Assembly: GCA_963573305.1 (NCBI GenBank)
Contig: OY754332.1
Location: 49,885,559-49,949,558 of the forward strand
Length of the DNA stretch: 64,000 nt
Direction: 5' to 3'
Source: Pyrrhosoma nymphula
Lineage: Eukaryota; Arthropoda; Insecta; Odonata; Coenagrionidae
Part shown: piece by piece, positions 11,595-24,310 of the stretch
Numbering within the stretch: position 1 is the stretch's first letter
Layout: each line of letters starts with the position of its first letter
Position numbers and translations under genes: made by a program
The notes under the pieces: model-generated
The model's database searches: none
Seen by the model: the letters and a program-made list of their open reading frames with translations, nothing else
What the model was told of the DNA's origin: nothing

Positions 11595-11730
11595 CTGTTA
11601 GTTTACCGAATTCTTCCGTAATCTCCTCTTTGCCTTTAGACTTTGGAATGTTGCCCACAAAAAGACGGAGATTTGGAACACTGATGTTAACTTTCAGTGT
11701 CTTGCCTTGTTTGATTTCATAATTATCAAG
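11595..11730 (-). CDS. Syp: Syp alternative exon B: end of RRM1 and start of RRM2
   Basis: A 136-bp exon (phase 0 in, phase 1 out; 45 codons plus one base) reading L-D-N-Y-E-I-K-Q-G-K at its start and R-L-F-V-G-N-I-P-K in the middle, the latter holding RNP2 of RRM2. It ends with an E-E-F-G-K-L-T helix. The acceptor is TTTCACAG|CTT above 11730 and the donor ACAG|GTAAAG at 11593-11594. A second GT six bases further on would break homology and is less likely. It is the upstream member of a tandem pair: 24 of 45 residues match the exon at 11207-11342, and the lengths and phases are identical. Joined to the common exon at 10826 it gives T-A-G-L-T-E-V. Joined to the other copy it gives Ala-Glu-stop, so the two cannot be used together productively. 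Confidence 0.92.
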
Positions 11731-14700
11731 CTGTGAAATGGAAGAGAAAATAAAACCCGAAAGTTGTGAAAGAAGCATGAACAATAGAATAAAAATTTAG
11801 GAAAGATAAATTTTGATTCCAATTTCAGAAACGTGACAGACATAATAATCTTTGAAGCAGAAACGCATATTAACAGGAAAATATGAATCCATCTTTAATC
11901 TTTAGAAAATTCTTTCAAAGAAAATAAAAACAAAATTTTGCACAAAATCAATGTGCTCAACAGTAACTTAATGGTGCTATCAATATTCAACATCATTCTA
12001 CAGCAGAGATAATGTTAAACAAATTCAGAAAATCAAAGTCCTACATTGTTTCAAAAATTAATGTCTGTCATAATTTTGACAAACAAGTTAATAATGAAGC
12101 CAGTTTTTGCAACAGAGCATGATAAGTTTGAATACCCATAGAATTAACTCCCCAATGTCCCAAATTTTGCCAACAACCAGAATCTCCGATGTCCTACAAC
12201 CGACACAGAAAAAAATACTAGAACTGTGTCAAGCCCCAATTTTGCCCAATGAGCAAAGAGAAGACCTGGAAGCAGGCTTGTCGACCATTCAAGGGGATTT
12301 TGTTCTAGAACTATGCTAAAACAACAATGAAATTATGATATACCGTATTTACCCCATACCAAGGATTTCTCATTCTCTGAAAAATCCTGAAAAAGTAACA
12401 CACAGTTACAAAAATGAGTTAATTGTAAACCAATCCATGGATGCACAAATACCATTTCAAAGTTTCACATCAATCTCAATATTCCATAGACACCAAAAAC
12501 TCAAGTATACAAAAAATCAATGCTGGACACAATATTTCTACGATAAAATACTTACAATAAATTAATGTACCAGTTACGTCCAGCATTAATTATGTATAAA
12601 ATAGGTTTATTAAGACATTACCATTGTTATAATTTACAGTAAAAATGTAAACAGCAACAAAACAAAAACAAAATTAGGGCAAGAATTGGTACATTACTTC
12701 AACCAGACAAATCATGCATGAACAAATATTTTGTTCATGTTCCAATACTTACTGCCCGGTTCTTATGATGCATATAAAAACATACATGAATAAAAAAAGG
12801 TTTAACAAGAAACTAAGATACAATGCTCTAACTTGAGGCTTGGCCATGATTGAGCTTGTAAAATTTACAAGACCTCATAAAAAGTTTGCTATGGGCATTA
12901 TACATAACAAGGAGTAAGCTTTCAAATAATTTTTTACAGAGGTTTTGTTCTAATTCATGTTCATCACAATCTCCAGGAAAGGGTAGAAGAAATCGCAATT
13001 TCATTTACACAACCTCAATCTATAATAGCTGCAAGGGGGTAGTATTTCAATGTTACTGCATATGAATGATGGCTTTTTTATTATAACAGCATTAAATCAT
13101 AAATGGGGTTCCAGCTAGATATGGTCCACTATGTAATCATAACTAAATAAGCCCACCACTGGCATAAGAACAGCCTAAAAAATGCCAACATCCTTCACGA
13201 AACAAAAATCATGCAAGCCATTAAAATGGCTATCACCGTCAAATTTGACAACGAAAAATGAGCAGCTCCTTCAGTAATTTGATATCAAAGAATATTATAA
13301 CAGTCACAGAAACTTGATCAATGGTAAAAAAATAATGAAGCATTAGAACTACCAGGGTTATAATCCCAATTTGATACCCCCCAGTATTTGATGTTTCATA
13401 CTTCGAAAATGTATACAATGAACATTAAAATATTTTATTTTTTCACCACACAGGTATGATTGACCATTAGAGCTCATTAATAGTTGTATACCATTCCAAT
13501 TTGCCACAAAACAGCAGAGTTAAATATTTCATAGAAATTCTGCAAATTCATAATATTTAATCATCTTTACAGGCCTATTCTCAATACCAATCCTGTGATA
13601 AGAAAATGCCAAAGGTCTTAAATAATCTGCAGAGCAGGTGACCTTAGGTATAAAAGGCTTGAAGCTACAGTTTGACTAGCTACACATCATGCTATTTCTG
13701 CATTAATTTCTGAATTGGAAACATGATTGCATGAACATCTTGACTGCAGATGCATATCAAGATAGTATAGTTAATTAAAAATGTCATCGTGTATTTAGGG
13801 TATCTACAGGAAAAATAGGGATGGATATCAATATATCTTCTATTACTGAAGTGGCAGTAAGATATCTCTGAGCATATAAGCACCATATCAATTTTTAATA
13901 ATATTTTTCCGTACAACTTGAGGATTGTACTATATTTTGCAATTACCTCTTCATAATTAGGCTAACCAAAAAATAATATTCAAACTAAATAGCTGATTCA
14001 ATAAATAAAGGTGAACTCACATTTGGCATTCTATGGTGTGTAAAATTAAACCTTGAGAATATAGGAGAATATATGTCACCAGTGGTTTCCCATTGCAAAG
14101 CTAAAAAGACAAAAAAGTATTTCCAAAAAATTAAAAAAACCAGGGTCACCCATCTTGTTTCTGAGAGCTTCCATTATCTGGATAAGAGTCTGACTTCTCT
14201 CGAGCTAATTTCTTGACCCACTAATTAACAACATTTTCATCAGTAAATTTATAGGAATAGAATAAAAAGAAAGAATGGAACAGATTACTGGGGAGTTTGA
14301 TGAGAGTGATAGTTCCATCTATAGATTGATAAGTACCAACTTCAATTACCAAACTGGCTTCTAAGACATCACACCAATCTAATACTAACAATCTAATAAG
14401 TACACACCAGTTGCTTCTCTCCAAACGCATGGATCTAAGAAACCTAATAATGGGTCACAATATTTTCCTTCACTAAATCCACTACCAATCCAATTAAGCT
14501 TCTTTAACTAAAATTTGGTAATACCACTTAATCATAATGCCACAAACTTATCCCCTTATCAGGCAATGCAATGACAAAGGAACATTGATTTTGCATTCCT
14601 TAGTTTAACACATCTCTTGTCCTGCCCCAATTCTTTTCCTCATAAAAACTATGTTTCACCGATTCCTCATATTTCCTCAATTTTAAACGTCATATTTATT

Positions 14701-14917
14701 TTTGCCCAGAATTTAGACTACCAGACAAGTGCTCACTACAATGCTTCTTATTTTCTAGATAACTCTAACATGGGGCAGTGCTTATTGTATTTTTCATCTT
14801 CTCAACATTGTTTCAAAATCCATCGGTCTCCTACAGTAGCTGCAAAATTGACATCGAACAAACAGTAGAACCTCATAGATCAAGTATCTTCAAATACTCC
14901 ACAGAGGAAAAGTTATC

Positions 14918-15150
14918 TGCCTTGTCCAGGACTTGAACCTGGATCCCTAAACACTGCAAGAGTGCTTGAACCAGTTAACACATTCAATGCGGGTCGCGAA
15001 TTTAAGTGAGACACTAGAAACGGAACCCATTTTTTAAAGGGCCTGAAGTTAAAGGACCACGTCTATTGACGTGGTCCCGTAGATCGGCATAGACGGGACC
15101 ACGTCAATAGACATGCTCCACGTTGAATGTGTTAAGCTACCGAGATGACC
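14918..15150 (-). repeat. tRNA-derived SINE fragment interrupted by a MITE
   Basis: With 14975-15131 removed (the MITE plus one TTAA copy), the minus strand reads GGTAGCTTAACTGGTTCAAG, then a central part, then GGATCCAGGTTCAAGTCCTGG: an A box, a B box and a T arm like the copy at 1002-1073. The insertion lies in the TTAA of the A box/D arm. Confidence 0.65.
14979..15131. mobile_element. piggyBac-type MITE, 153 bp, inside a tRNA-like SINE
   Basis: Ends CACATTCAATGCGGG and ACGTTGAATGTG with perfect TTAA duplications at 14975-14978 and 15132-15135. The inside forms a hairpin around CCACGTC.ATTGACGTGG motifs. It is the same family as 589-742. Confidence 0.85.
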
Positions 15151-15459
15151 TCCCACATGGATTTTTAAAATAATTTTTCTGAAGTGGAATTTTTGCAATG
15201 CGCACTTTCAGGTGACTCAGAGTAATGATGCGGCTAGTTCATAGTATAATCAAAATCGATATCTTAGTGTGCGAACAGAATTTAACAAATTCTGTTGTTT
15301 TTTTGTAACTGTCTCACATGTCTCACATGTATCTAGGGATACATGTGAGACTTGTAAAATACATGATTTGCACAATAAAAATGATGATGTAAAAAGGAAA
15401 TCAAATTAAAAACATGTTACACATTAACTACAGACTGGAAATTGTGTAATTCCAGAACT

Positions 15460-15634
15460 TTTCCATGATGGAAATCAATGGCCAAAATTTTCTTTTTTTC
15501 CAGATCAAAATATCCGTTCCTTGGCTTGGAAAAACAAATTTCCAGGCTAATATCTCATTTCCCACGACTTTTCAAGGCCTGTTTTCAATTTCTAAAACTT
15601 TTCCATGTTTTCCAGACATGTAGCAACCCTGATT
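15460..15634. repeat. interspersed repeat rich in TTTCCA/TTCCAGA motifs
   Basis: Ends in GTAGCAACCCTG, i.e. CAGGGTTGCTAC on the other strand, and contains repeated TTTTCCA blocks. It resembles the repeat at 54718-54836, which ends in GCCACCTTG. Both look like members of a widespread non-coding family. Limits are approximate. Confidence 0.35.
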
Positions 15635-16132
15635 AAGCATGTGCAATGTATTTCAAAATATAAGGGATTCAAGAACATTAATTTAAAAACAATATTTTGC
15701 CATTATTTTCTCACCTTTGGTTGGAACTGTCTACAATAATTTAATATATCACGATGGGATTCAAACGTTTACATCTGAACTTCCACTCTTTGACTGGTCT
15801 AACCAACCTAGTGACATAAAGCCCACAAGGTCTGGAATAATAGGGGTTATGAAAAGGGTTCTTTACCAGCTCTGTGACCCCATGAACCACATCCCACTCT
15901 CTCCCTTCTGTTATTTATGCGCACAATAGTGCTGGCCTTTCCTTGTGTGAGGTCTTTTCGAGGTTCCCTGGGGAAGGTGAAGGAGGGTTGTCTGATCATA
16001 GTCACATTAACAATTTTCATTAATGGTGAGAGCTTCACGCCTTTTTCAAGGGTTTTGATGTACTGCCATCAATTTTTAGTGTATGAAATATGTTTACAGG
16101 AAAATGAAAGGCAATTGTCACAAAAAGGTTAA

Positions 16133-19100
16133 CACATTCAGTGCCGCCGTCGACCACGGGTCGACGGAGGCTACCGAGCGCCGGTGGCCTAGCGTCGGCA
16201 CGTGTGCTGCTCGGATATATATGAGTCCCCTTGCGAGCCGGCTTTCTGTGTATCTTTAGGCTAAGCTGCTGGCTCCTTGGTTTAGCTTCGACGAGCATTC
16301 TGTTTCTTTGGTTTCTTTTTTTGATTATTTTTTGAATTTTCAAAAGAATTATTGTTTTTTTTTTTAATAAAATTCTGAAAGTAATGGAAGAGGCATGGAT
16401 TTATGCATGTATTTAACTGTTTAAAAATGTTTAATATTGAATTAGAATATCAAAAATAAACTGTTGTAACTTTTTAAAGAACTCTAATATTTATTTTTTA
16501 TTTCGAGGGGCAGTTGTTTTTATTTAGACCTACTATGCAACCTCACATCACTGGTTTTACAACTTTAAAAATGGAAAGAAGCCGAAGAATCATTCAAGCA
16601 TCTATTAGAAGATGATTTCTCTGCAACTATAGATAAATGTTTTCGCGTCTTTGTTACAGGATTTAGAAGTATTGTCAAGCCTAAGGCCATGGTCGAAAAA
16701 ATATTTGGTACAGGGCTAATGCAGCGACCTCCCTTGCAGGCTCCTGATTCAACAGGAGTACATCTTTTTTATTTCTCTTTTGGAAGAGTTTTACCAGAGT
16801 GCTGAAAGTGGCAAAGGTAAGTTTTATATTCATCTTAACACCTACGTTACTGTAAATATTCTATCACTATACATTTAATTTTATTTATGCATGGTTGTAA
16901 TATGACGTAAAAATAAATAACCAAAGATAATTAAAATAAATAATTACATTTTATTTACAATACTAGTAAGTGAGCTTACATAATTTTCGACAAATAATAG
17001 AAATTCTTGGAGTAATTTAGGAAATGGCAAAAGCACAATCTGGGCCCTCAGGACTTCAATCAAGCAGGAGGAAAGTGGAACGATCATCCGGGGATAATCC
17101 CTCAGAAGAATTTTTGTCGACTGAAGAAGGAGTTTCCAGCTTGAGCAAAACTGATTTAGGAGAAGGTGATACTGCAGATGAAGAGGAGGAACCAGAGGAA
17201 ATCATTCCCATAGTGGCCAAAAAGTCTGCGTCCTCTCGGAGGGTGAAGAAATCAGGCCCAGTACCAGGAGAGATCGAGGAAGAATGGACGGAGCATCCAA
17301 ATGAGGATTTGCAATTTGGTTTCTCTGGTGAAGCAGGTTTAAAAGTGATTGAATTCGGCACTGAGTCAATAGACTATTTCAATTTGTTGGCAAATAGGGA
17401 ATTTTATGAATTGATTTTAATATCTTTAAATCTATACGGTGAGAGAATTTTTACGGGCGGGCAGTGAAAACCTATTACAGAAGCTGAATTTAAGATTTTT
17501 CTTGGACTGCTGTTCCATACAGGAACAATAAGAAAGAATAGACTGCAGGATTATTGCAAAATGGACTAGCTATTTCAACTCCCTTGTTTTTCCCATCTCA
17601 TGAGCAGAAATAGGTTTCTTTCCATTCTTCACTCACTCCATTTCTACGAGAATGGAAACATAGCCGAGCCACTGGATTGACTTGAAAAATTAAGGCCTCT
17701 CATCAACCATTTGAACAAGACAATGGATTCCATTTATTATCCAAATAGGGAACTATCCTTGGATGAATCGATGGTTTTGTGGAGGGGTAGATTACTGTTC
17801 CGGCAGTACATAAAGGGAAAGAGACATAAATATGGCGTAAAATTGTACTTGTTGACAGAACCTAGTGGCCTTGTACTTCAATACATTGTATATTCTGGAA
17901 AGGGAACTCTTACTGAAGTTGGCAATGATCATTGTCAAAGTGTGGTAATGAAGCTGATGGAGGGTAAATTGGGAGTTGGCCACACCATATTCATGGTTAA
18001 CTATTACAACAGCATTAAACTTGCATTAAACTTGTTAAAAGAATGAACCTACTGTACAGGCACCCTCCGACAAAACCGGAAAAAAAATCCTTCTGTCGTA
18101 AATACTAAAAAACTGAAAAAATGTGAGGTTGTTTCTAGATACAGTGTAAATGGGGTTTGTGTCGCAAAATGGAAAGACAAGAGAGAAGTACTTTTCATTT
18201 TGAGTGAGTTCCAATGTGAAATGGTGGAAGTGACAAACAGGAGAGGATATAAAAAAGATTACCCCTACCCGTGGCGAAGTACAATGAATTCATGGCACGG
18301 GTCGACAGGCAAGACCAATTGCTCTCGTATTACCCCTGCGAAAGAAAAACCCCCGATGGTATAAAAAAGTAGGGATTCATATTTTTCAGATTATGTTGAG
18401 GAATTCATTTATCTTGCATGAAAAATATTGTAAAAAAATTAGTCTTTATGATTATAGGTTAAGCGTAATTAGATCTCTTCTGAGTTCTATTATCTCCCTC
18501 TGCAAGCACCTAAAAAACTGCAAAAATTGTGCATTTGCCATGTAAGGTTCCAAAAAATGACAAACGAAGATTTTTACGCTGTAGGCCTAGGATGTGTGCT
18601 GATGAAGGGAGAAGAACAGAATCATTGTACTTTTGTAAGGAGTGTGATGGAGATCATCATTTGTTTGGAAGCATGTTTTTGAAAGTTTCACAAAAAATAA
18701 TAAATACTGCTGAAATTATTTGAAAACTTTACTGTTTGTGTCAATTTATTTGTATGAGTGTGTGTATGTGAATGAAATATGCGTGAAGTTGGAGCTTACT
18801 GGACATAACTTCGAAATTACTGGATTTTCCATCATAGGCGGCTTCATAAAAAGGTGAGTGCACGTGCTTTTTGCTCACCATCGTAAAAATGCCTTCACCA
18901 CTTATCCTTATTGGAGATCAGTCACTACGTTGTTTGGGTTGCACACTCATCCGGAAACAGTTGTCCTCGGTGGTAGGTCTTTGTTATGGAATTAGGCGGT
19001 CGTACCGCCGGGTCGGGTCCTTTGAAAGACAAGGGTTTTCCTGGAGTGAAAATGGTCAGTTTGCAGCCGCTTCCTACAACCTTGGGGATTCTTGCCCTGA

Positions 19101-19888
19101 AAGGCAGGGGTTATTTGAGAAAATAGAAGATCTCATGTCTCTGTACTGCTCATTTGGAAGCTTGTGGCCCCTAAATGCGAGGAACAGTGGCAAGTGGAGG
19201 GGAGGGTAGGTTTGGGGGAGAAACCTAGGAGGGGAAGGCAAACCTCTCCCTTACCGATGGTCACTTCCTCCAAAATCCCCGGCGGGAGCCGTTCGCGGAA
19301 ATAGACTTGTACAGGTCAAAAAAGGGTTTCTGCGCACGGGCCACAAAAAAAGCAAGCTTCTGCATTCCGCGTAGGATTGATGCCGTACAGCGAGATATTT
19401 TGTTCAAAGAAGTGAAAATCTAGCTGGCTTCCGGAAATTTATTAGTTTAATGATTAATAAGAAAAACAATATTTCAATAAAAAGCAGACGTACCTAGGTA
19501 CATAGTTTATCAATTATTTCTGCAAAAATGTCAATATAGGCAACACTGTAATACATTATACTAAGTCGTATACTTACATTTTCGAGTAATGGGACTGTGA
19601 TCTTTCAACTAAAGTATGGCATGGATATAAAAAGCCGAAGTCAACCCAATATTTAACTTAAAAACAAAAGTAATTAATCCGATCATGCTTAGGCGAAACT
19701 ACGGAGCCGGCGTCAACACTGCATTGACGCAACTAATGGCTGACTAAATAATTGACTAAAATGTTATTTATATCATCGAAACTTTAGAACAGCAAAAGGT
19801 ACCATTAAATAAGTTTTTCAAAAGATTTCATTAAATTTGCATTTGGCCATAGGGGTTGGATCTGATGACATTAGTGGAGCTGAATGTG
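16133..19888 (+). mobile_element. piggyBac-like element, 3.76 kb, degenerate
   Basis: Flanked by TTAA at 16129-16132 and 19889-19892, the hallmark piggyBac target duplication. The left end is CACATTCAGTGCCGCC and the right end CTGAATGTG, a short inverted repeat. A GC-rich left end (16140-16240), a broken transposase (17024-18720) and about 1.1 kb of 3' non-coding sequence follow. Both ends and both TTAA copies survive, so this is a whole insertion that decayed in place and not a fragment. Confidence 0.88.
17024..18720 (+). pseudogene. piggyBac transposase pseudogene
   Basis: Starts with an ATG at 17024 and an acidic N-terminal region rich in E, D and S. The catalytic DDE_Tnp_1_7 part lies at 17711-18046 (L-S-L-D-E-S-M-V-L-W-R-G-R, then K-R-H-K-Y-G-V-K-L-Y-L-L-T). 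A later V-D-R-Q-D-Q-L-type block near 18290 and a cysteine-rich tail (C-x2-C, H-H) near 18560-18680 complete the family's domain order. Stops interrupt it at about 17465, 17566 and 17678, the frame shifts near 18045, and more stops follow. The second catalytic aspartate, expected in D-N-Y-Y-N-S, reads V-N-Y-Y-N-S here, so even the intact middle part would be inactive. Stated from sequence reading and family knowledge; no alignment was run. Confidence 0.88.
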
Positions 19889-22759
19889 TTAATGAATGTT
19901 CCCAAAAATTACAGCAAAGCAAAATTAGTAGAAATCACTTGAGCTGAAATCAATTTCAATCATAAAATTATGAATACCCAATTATAAATTAAACTTATGT
20001 AGACAAACAATAATTATCAAAAAGCACCTTTTTGGCACAGGAATTTACTTCATACTTCGAGAACTGTATTAGCCAGAATATAATCTCAAGAAGTTTTCAA
20101 AATGAAATGAATTCAGGAGTAAGGAAAAGACAATTTACATTTTATCACTATGATTTTTTATTTATTTTTTTATCTCTCCTCAATATCTTACCCAGTGCAT
20201 TTCCACAATCTAGTATTGTTAAGTGATCACAATTTGCAACAGTGATTAACCATGTAGTAATAGAAACAATATGCTGAAACGTGTGTGGATATGAAGTACA
20301 CACACCTAAGTTTTTAAAGTTATTATAAATCAAATATAGTGCGAATGTGAATTTCTAAATGGATTTGACTAACTACCCCACAAGGGAACGACATAATGGG
20401 TATGCACAAATGTATGTAGTGTAAATGACACGAAATTTAGAATAAGAAGAGAAAAGAAGGTGAGCGAAGATTCCCATTTCAGACTTTAAAAGATTTGTTT
20501 TCCGATGAAAATTAAAATATAGTGCAAACATAACTTAATGGGTGCCTATAGCATAAATAGCATGGAGGATGAAGCATAGTACTATATTTGAGCTGATATG
20601 GTATTCATTATTTCTACAGCCAAATCTTATAACTTTATCCAGAATTATTTTTTTTCCTCCTCCTAATACTGAATTAAAAGTGTTGATGGGGCAATATCAA
20701 TAAGGGGTGGAGATATATAAAAATAGTTAGTGTTCAACTGCCTATTTGACCTCATCAGGATGAAATTTTCTAGTGTATCACACCAGGTAGCATCATTAAT
20801 CAACACTGAAGCTCGGAAAGATAAGTAAGATTCTGAAGATTTTGGTCCTACAGTAGCCATTGGGACTCATCAAGTCCCTTTCTCGGATCTTCATTAGGTT
20901 TTCCTAGGCTCAAAGGGCCAGTTTTAGCTTCACACACTCGCGACAAACTACAACAGATTGAATAATGATTGCCTGTAATGCACATTACTCTTAAATGAAA
21001 TTTAGAAAAAAAAAATTGTAAAGCCAAATGCATACAGAACCACTATCATTAGCAGTCAGTGGTAATCCTTGCTAAGCGGTGACTGTTGTGGCAATGCTAA
21101 CTAGAGGTAACTCTTTCAACTATCATTTAAAAACCCTGTCATACGTCAACCTACACTGGTTTAAAAATGACCATAACGCTAATTGAAAAATATTTTTCCA
21201 GGAAACGGCAGCAATCTTCATGCATGCATTGTTGTTTTGCAATTGTGGATGGTTTCACATGAAGAGCATTTTCCCTCAAATGGAGACAATTATTCCAAGC
21301 AAAATGAAGACTCTGATGCATGTGCCATCATCATTCAAACATACCTTGACAGATATTTACCTAAAAGACAGGCTATAGTATTTCATGCAACACAATCACA
21401 TGCCATCAATAAATTATAATTCACTAAGTAAAAGGTGCAAATCATGGCTTTTCAGTGACAACTTGCAAGTAAAAAATCCACCATCTACCAACCAAACATC
21501 ACAGCATGAATGGATCAACAAATGTCTAATCAATGGAAATGTCAGAATCACAAAACACTATGGAAAGTATCCATGATCATGCACATTTATAGTGAGCCCA
21601 AAAGGAAAAAAATTGAGAGAATAACAATAAAATAAATGAACAAAAATATATTAGAGACAACACATACCACCAAGTCATAAAAATTAGCATTTAATTCATG
21701 TGCAAGTGTAACATGTGCATGAGTAAGTATGTTTCATGAAAACAAAACCTGTACGCCTCATTTAAGACCATCAGTTGGGCAAATTAACAAAAATCAAACA
21801 ATTCTAATGATTTAATTCTGTAAGTTGTCAACTGCAGTAGTAAAAGTTACGTACAAATAACACACCTATTTAGCAGAAATAAATAAAATCAGTACAATCG
21901 GGCACTTATGGTCATTTGAATAATTTCTTGTTCTTAATAATAACAAAAACTTTATAGAACAGGTAGTCAGAAGAATAATACTCAGGAGACCTTATCCATC
22001 CTGTATTCAAATCTGATGGGAATCTTATCAACAAGAAAAATGTTAAGAATACACTAAGGCGACAATTTTATTCAAAAGATAGAAGAATGAAAATATTACC
22101 AAGTGAACCTTGGGAACCTTGAAAATTACACTGAATATCAAAATCAGAAATAATAGTGAGGAATTAGAAGTCTTCGAGTGACAAGTATTAGTTCCACAGT
22201 GAGAAACCAGAAACTTTCTATTATGAGAACTTCATACCACAAGAAAATAATTCATTTTTAAATGCTGCACTTGACAACCAGAATTTTGATATCCATACTA
22301 AATAACATACTTGTACTTTTCCACAGAATTTATTAACGGTACAACATATTTCAAATGCATTAATTAACATACAGTAGAACCTCAGATATAAGACCCTCTT
22401 ATATACGACGACCTCATTTATACACAGTTTTTTTTTTGGTCCGGTGAATAATCCCATAAGACGCCATGTACTTCCAACCTCCCTTATGAAACTTTTCATT
22501 TATACGACGAACTCGGTTATGAACCTTTTTTTTTCCGGTCCTATGGTAGGAAGTTCCTCACTTATACGACTAATCAGTGAGTTAACTGACCTGTGGAGAG
22601 AGCTTATTTGTGTTTGTCAACGATAGTTATTAGTCCAGTATTTTCAATAATGCATGCAATTGTCGTAAAATTATTATTAAGTTAGTGGACATAAATGTCC
22701 TTTGTACTTTTTGGTGATGCCGAAGTGCTCGTTGAAGAATTTTTTTCCTCTCGCCAGCT

Positions 22760-23825
22760 GGGGGCTTATTCTCTAACTCGAAGCATCGGAGCTTTCTGGC
22801 AAAAAGATGCTTCAATATACTTGCTCCCATCGGTATTCTCTATCATGGAAGCTACCGGAGAAAGAGCAAGCAGAAGCTACCGTTAGCATATTAGGCTCCC
22901 ACCCATATTCTGTAAATGTCACGAAGCTACTTCCGTAGCCCCAATAAGCTCCCACGGTAGCCTCACGAAGCGCGGCCTCCGAATACCCTGCTAAAATATT
23001 GGTCATTTTATTACGCTTATCTATCTATAATTATCTAACGCACGGGTATGTTTCTTACATTTATTCAATGTGCATTACTTGCACTTTCACTGGGTTACTT
23101 TGTCATTTTCACCATTAGTGGGATTTTGCACAAAAAAGATATTAACTGGAGTGACGGTTAGCCATATTTACCTTCGGTGAGTTACGTGATTCCAGCCCAT
23201 AATGGGATAACGTAAGTGGGCCGTGGTAACGTGTATCACCTTCGCATTTCTTTTGAAAGTTTCATCTACGTATATTATTAAAATGATTTGAAGCAACGAG
23301 TAATTGATGAAAGCAAATAGCACGAATCATATTGAACCATATCATCGACATGAACCCTAATTCCCGAATATATATACGAACAATCTTATTTCAATTGATC
23401 AAAACAGCCAAGATGGCCGTCGTGCGTTCGTATTCACGAGATTATATTAGCAAAAATAAAACATTTTAGAATTTTGCTCGCATAATTTTTAATGCGTGGA
23501 ATTTTTCGCTAAAAACGATGAACGTACATCTTCACCGTCTAAATCGGCCTTAAAACAGGTTTCACCAGTTTTATCCACGGAAAAACATAACGACGAAACG
23601 GAGACGAGCTTTCCCATTGGTTCTAAGAATGACATCACCAGAAATGAAGTTTTCGCGGATTGGGTTCAAAAAGTTTCTCATACCAGGCTTTCGCCAAACC
23701 TCTCTCCACTTCCTATTACGTTCTTGAGAAAGCTCTCGCGAGTTAGAGAATACGGTTGGTAGCCAATTCTGGTAGCTTATTCGAAGCTACCGATGCGGTA
23801 GCTTCGAGATAGAGAATAGCCCCCC
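22760..23825. mobile_element. nested inverted-repeat element, 1.07 kb
   Basis: Ends GGGGGCTTATTCTCTAACTC (left) and GAGATAGAGAATAGCCCCC (right), with many internal inverted copies of CGAAGCTACCG-type sequence. It sits wholly inside the Tigger-type element. An 88-codon frame at 23496-23762 resembles no protein I know. Target duplication not clear; superfamily unassigned. Confidence 0.6.
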
Positions 23826-24054
23826 ACTGATTAACATGTCCACATAAGAACCCTCTGGTTTTTCGAAGCTAAATCATCAGTTTAACCATTCGGTTGGTAT
23901 GTCATAATTAACTCTTATCATTGATACGGGGTAAATAATATTAAGTTATATCTTTAACTCAACAATTGAGATACATCGGGGTAGTTCTTCGCATGAATTA
24001 TTTTCTCGTGCGTATTCATAACTTCATCAGTCATACATCATATCTACATCTACA

Positions 24055-24110
24055 AAATACCCTGCAAGCCACCTCAGGGGTGTGTGGCAGGGGGTGAGTA
24101 ATCACCAACA
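24055..24110. repeat. fragment of a common insect interspersed repeat
   Basis: ATACCCTGCAAGCCACCTCA followed by GGGGTGTGTGGCAGGGGGTG. I recall very similar sequence in many insect genomes, probably the tail of a retroelement, but cannot name the family. Confidence 0.35.
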
Positions 24111-24132
24111 TGCATTACGCTATACCCTAGAG

Positions 24133-24310
24133 CAGCGGTTCCCAAACTGGGAGTCGCGGGCTGCTCGGAAAGGGGTCGCGAGATGAGGATTGTAATTACT
24201 TTTAAAACAATATCATTTGAATGTACACATTGTTTGTTATTTTTAGGGGGTCGCGGCTAAAATGTATGGGCTAAAATGGGTCGCGGAAAGAAAAAGTTTG
24301 GGAACCGCTG
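24133..24310. mobile_element. hAT-type MITE, 178 bp
   Basis: Ends CAGCGGTTCCCAAACTGGGA and AGTTTGGGAACCGCTG, a classic hAT terminal inverted repeat. The 8-bp target duplication is CCCTAGAG at 24125-24132 versus CCCTAGAA at 24311-24318. The inside has repeated GGGTCGCGG motifs. It lies within the 22372-24896 element, so it inserted after that element. Confidence 0.88.

Noticed and set aside
23496..23762. 88-codon plus-strand frame inside the nested element
   Set aside because: No similarity to a known transposase, and it sits in an inverted-repeat element with no other coding signal.
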